Source: Dysgonamonadaceae bacterium
GTDB lineage: Bacteria; Bacteroidota; Bacteroidia; Bacteroidales; Azobacteroidaceae
DNA: 6,686 bases
Reading direction: 5' to 3'
Assembly: GCA_031282925.1 (NCBI GenBank)
Contig: JAITCT010000147.1
Span: 1-6,686, forward strand
Part shown: piece by piece, positions 4,564-6,686 of the stretch
How the letters are laid out: the number at the start of each line of letters is the position of its first letter
How positions within the stretch are numbered: the stretch's first letter is position 1
Notes under the pieces: generated by a model
Told to the model about the DNA's origin: nothing
Database searches by the model: none
What the model saw: the letters and a program-made list of their open reading frames with translations, nothing else
Position numbers and translations under genes: made by a program

Positions 4564-6686
4564 ACTTCTTTCAAACTCAACTGTACCCGTTTCCGTTCCA
4601 AATCAATGCCAAGGACTTTTACCCGGACATGCTGGTGCAGCGACACCACTTCGCCGGGATCGGAAATGTAGCGGTTTGCCATGTTGGAAACATGCACGAG
4701 GCCTTTTTCTTTGATTCCTATATCTACAAAACAGCCGAAATTGGTGATGTTACCGATTATCCCCGGAAGTGTCTGGCCTTCTTTCAAATCTTCAATGGTT
4801 CTTACATTCGGGTCAAATTCAAACGCTTTGATGCTTTGCCGCGGGTCGCGTCCGGGCTTATCCAGTTCCTCCATAATATCCAGCAGGGTGGGCATACCGG
4901 TTTTCGCCGTAATGTATTTCTCCAGTTTTATTTTGCCTCTCAGGTTTTTATCCCGAATCAAATCCGTAACTTTGCAATTCAAGTCTTTAGCCATTGTTTC
5001 TACAACCGGATAACTTTCGGGATGAACGGCCGAATTATCCAGCGGATTCTCCGCACCGGCAATCCGCAAAAATCCTGCCGCCTGTTCAAACGCTTTTTCT
5101 CCCAGACGGGGGATTTTCAGAAGTTCCCTGCGCGATTTGAAAGCGCCGTTTTTTGCCCGGTAATCTACAATATTTTGAGCCAGAGCCGGTCCCAAACCCG
5201 AAACATAAGTCAGCAAATGTTTGCTTGCCGTATTCAGATTCACGCCTACTTTGTTCACGCAGCTTTCAACCGTTTGGTCTAAAGAATTTTTCAGTTCCGC
5301 CTGATTTACATCGTGCTGGTATTGCCCCACGCCGATGGATTTCGGATCGATTTTCACCAGTTCGGCCAAAGGATCCATCAAGCGCCTGCCGATGCTGACC
5401 GCTCCGCGAACCGTTACATCGTAATCGGGAAATTCGTCCCGCGCAATTTTGGAAGCCGAATAAATTGACGCTCCGTCTTCGCTGACCGGAAAAACCTGTA
5501 TGTCCCTGCCGAAAGGAATATTGGAGACGATTTCTTCCGTTTCCCTGCCGGCTGTTCCGTTTCCGACAGCAATCGCATCAATGACATAGGCATTTACCAG
5601 GGCAATGAGCTTGGCTCTTGCCTGGGAACGCTCTTTCTGAGGGGGATGCGGATATATGGTTTCGCTGTGCAACAAATTTCCCTGCGCGTCCAGACAAACC
5701 AGTTTACAGCCGGTACGAAATCCGGGATCAATGCCTAACACCCGTTTTTGGCCTAAGGGCGGCGACAGAAGTAACTGTTTCAGGTTTTCGGCAAAAACCT
5801 TAATGGCCTGCGTATCGGCTTTCTCTTTTGACAAAGCGGCAAATTCCGTTTCGATAGACGGTTTCAACAAGCGCTTATACCCGTCTTTTACGGCGATTTC
5901 AACCTGTTCCGACGAGGCATTTTTCCCTTTCACAAACCGGCGGTTCAACGTTTCCAGGCTGTTTTCGTCACCGGGTGAAATGCTCACGCGAAGTATGCCT
6001 TCCGCTTCTCCGCGCCGCATGGCTAACAGTCTGTGCGACGAACATCTGGCAAGCGGTTCGCTGAAATCAAAATAGTCCCTGTATTTTGCGCCTTCTTCTT
6101 CTTTCCCTTTGATGAGTTTGGAGGAAATGACCGCTTCCCGGCGGAAAATATTCCGCATGGAATTTCGGGCGGATTCGTTTTCGTTGACCCATTCGGCGAT
6201 GATGTCGCGTGCGCCCTGCAGTGCTTCACCGGCATCCTTTACTTCTTCGTTTACAAACGATTCTGCTTTCCCGTAAACATCGGATTCGTGCTGAGCCATC
6301 AGGATTTTAGCCAGGGATTCCAGACCTTTTTTCCGGGCGATTTCCGCTCTGGTCTGTTTTTTGGGTTTATAGGGCAGGTAAATATCTTCCAGCTCGGTTG
6401 CATCCCAGGTATTTTCGATGCGGGATTTCAGTTCGGGCGTCATTTTTCCCTGTTCCTCAATGGAGTTGAGAATCGTTTCCTTCCGCTTGTTCAATTCCAG
6501 GTATTTTTCATACAACTGTTTGATTTCGCCGATTTTTACCTCATCCAATCCGCCGGTTGCTTCTTTCCGGTAACGGCTGATGAAAGGAATGGTTGCGCCA
6601 TCGTCCAGCAATTCGATGGTTCTCGTAACTTGTTTTTCGGAAATCGCGAGAGATTGGGAAATTAATTGATAAAAAATGTTTTGCAT
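4560..6686 (-). CDS. tex: Tex-family RNA-binding transcriptional accessory protein
   Basis: A complete 708-residue cytosolic protein of the Tex/YhgF family, which binds RNA or single-stranded nucleic acid and acts in transcription or RNA handling; its precise role is poorly defined. Domains in order: the N-terminal helical Tex region (about 1-190, with ATIPFISRYRKEATGGLDE at 31-49, highly typical), a central helical part, a YqgF/RNase H-like domain (about 315-440, RVLGIDPGFRTGCK and AVGNGTAGRE), helix-hairpin-helix motifs (about 475-545, VSGLGPALAQNIVDYR and LLKIPRLGEKAFEQAAGFLRI), and a C-terminal S1 domain (about 637-706, GIIGNITNFGCFVDIG and GLVHVSNMA). It stops directly after S1 without the long tail of some homologues. 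The start ATG occupies the last three bases of the window, and MQNIFYQLISQSLAISEKQV is a normal family start, so the gene is whole; its promoter is outside. It converges on manA with no intergenic space. Confidence 0.96.
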   Translation of the reverse strand: MQNIFYQLISQSLAISEKQVTRTIELLDDGATIPFISRYRKEATGGLDEVKIGEIKQLYEKYLELNKRKETILNSIEEQGKMTPELKSRIENTWDATELEDIYLPYKPKKQTRAEIARKKGLESLAKILMAQHESDVYGKAESFVNEEVKDAGEALQGARDIIAEWVNENESARNSMRNIFRREAVISSKLIKGKEEEGAKYRDYFDFSEPLARCSSHRLLAMRRGEAEGILRVSISPGDENSLETLNRRFVKGKNASSEQVEIAVKDGYKRLLKPSIETEFAALSKEKADTQAIKVFAENLKQLLLSPPLGQKRVLGIDPGFRTGCKLVCLDAQGNLLHSETIYPHPPQKERSQARAKLIALVNAYVIDAIAVGNGTAGRETEEIVSNIPFGRDIQVFPVSEDGASIYSASKIARDEFPDYDVTVRGAVSIGRRLMDPLAELVKIDPKSIGVGQYQHDVNQAELKNSLDQTVESCVNKVGVNLNTASKHLLTYVSGLGPALAQNIVDYRAKNGAFKSRRELLKIPRLGEKAFEQAAGFLRIAGAENPLDNSAVHPESYPVVETMAKDLNCKVTDLIRDKNLRGKIKLEKYITAKTGMPTLLDIMEELDKPGRDPRQSIKAFEFDPNVRTIEDLKEGQTLPGIIGNITNFGCFVDIGIKEKGLVHVSNMANRYISDPGEVVSLHQHVRVKVLGIDLERKRVQLSLKEV

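Noticed and set aside
4629..5282. Long open frame (217 codons) on the plus strand, antisense to tex; likewise 6033-6665
   Set aside because: Both lie wholly inside the strongly supported tex gene and have low-complexity, Phe-rich products with no recognisable domain. They are shadows of tex codon usage.

Overview
The window reads as chromosomal DNA of a member of the Bacteroidota, most likely order Bacteroidales. The three recognisable proteins have a Bacteroidales look. The intergenic regions carry the phylum's -7 promoter box (TAnnTTTG), twice in the exact form TACCTTTGCGGC, and no start codon is preceded by a clear Shine-Dalgarno sequence. The genus cannot be read from the window.

Layout from left to right. 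(1) Positions 1-925, minus strand: the N-terminal 308 residues of an unrecognised exported protein with a signal peptide; its 3' end lies outside the window. (2) Positions 926-1520, no gene: a leader of about 150 nt, a strong candidate promoter with three direct repeats at 21-22 bp spacing upstream of it, then a dense cluster of short repeats and palindromes. (3) Positions 1521-3134, minus: an inner-membrane phosphoethanolamine transferase-like protein of the EptA/sulfatase superfamily. (4) Positions 3135-3600, no gene: divergent candidate promoters, then a second repeat cluster carrying the same palindromic family as the first. (5) Positions 3601-4563, plus: class I mannose-6-phosphate isomerase (manA). 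(6) Positions 4560-6686, minus: a complete Tex-family RNA-binding protein that converges on manA, with the two stop codons overlapping.

Three of the genes can be tied to the envelope by inference: manA feeds mannose metabolism (GDP-mannose for glycans, or mannose catabolism), the EptA-like protein would decorate lipid A or another surface glycan, and the first gene is exported. Tex is a housekeeping RNA/transcription protein. Nothing shows that they form one pathway, and only the EptA-like gene and manA share a (divergent) promoter region.

The coding content is ordinary. The unusual material is intergenic. A palindromic element occurs at two loci. Its outer sequence is fixed, while the short hairpin inside each arm changes sequence but usually keeps its pairing. 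Together with two other small repeats, these elements flank the EptA-like gene in mirror-image order. No RNA gene, CRISPR array, transposase or integrase was found.
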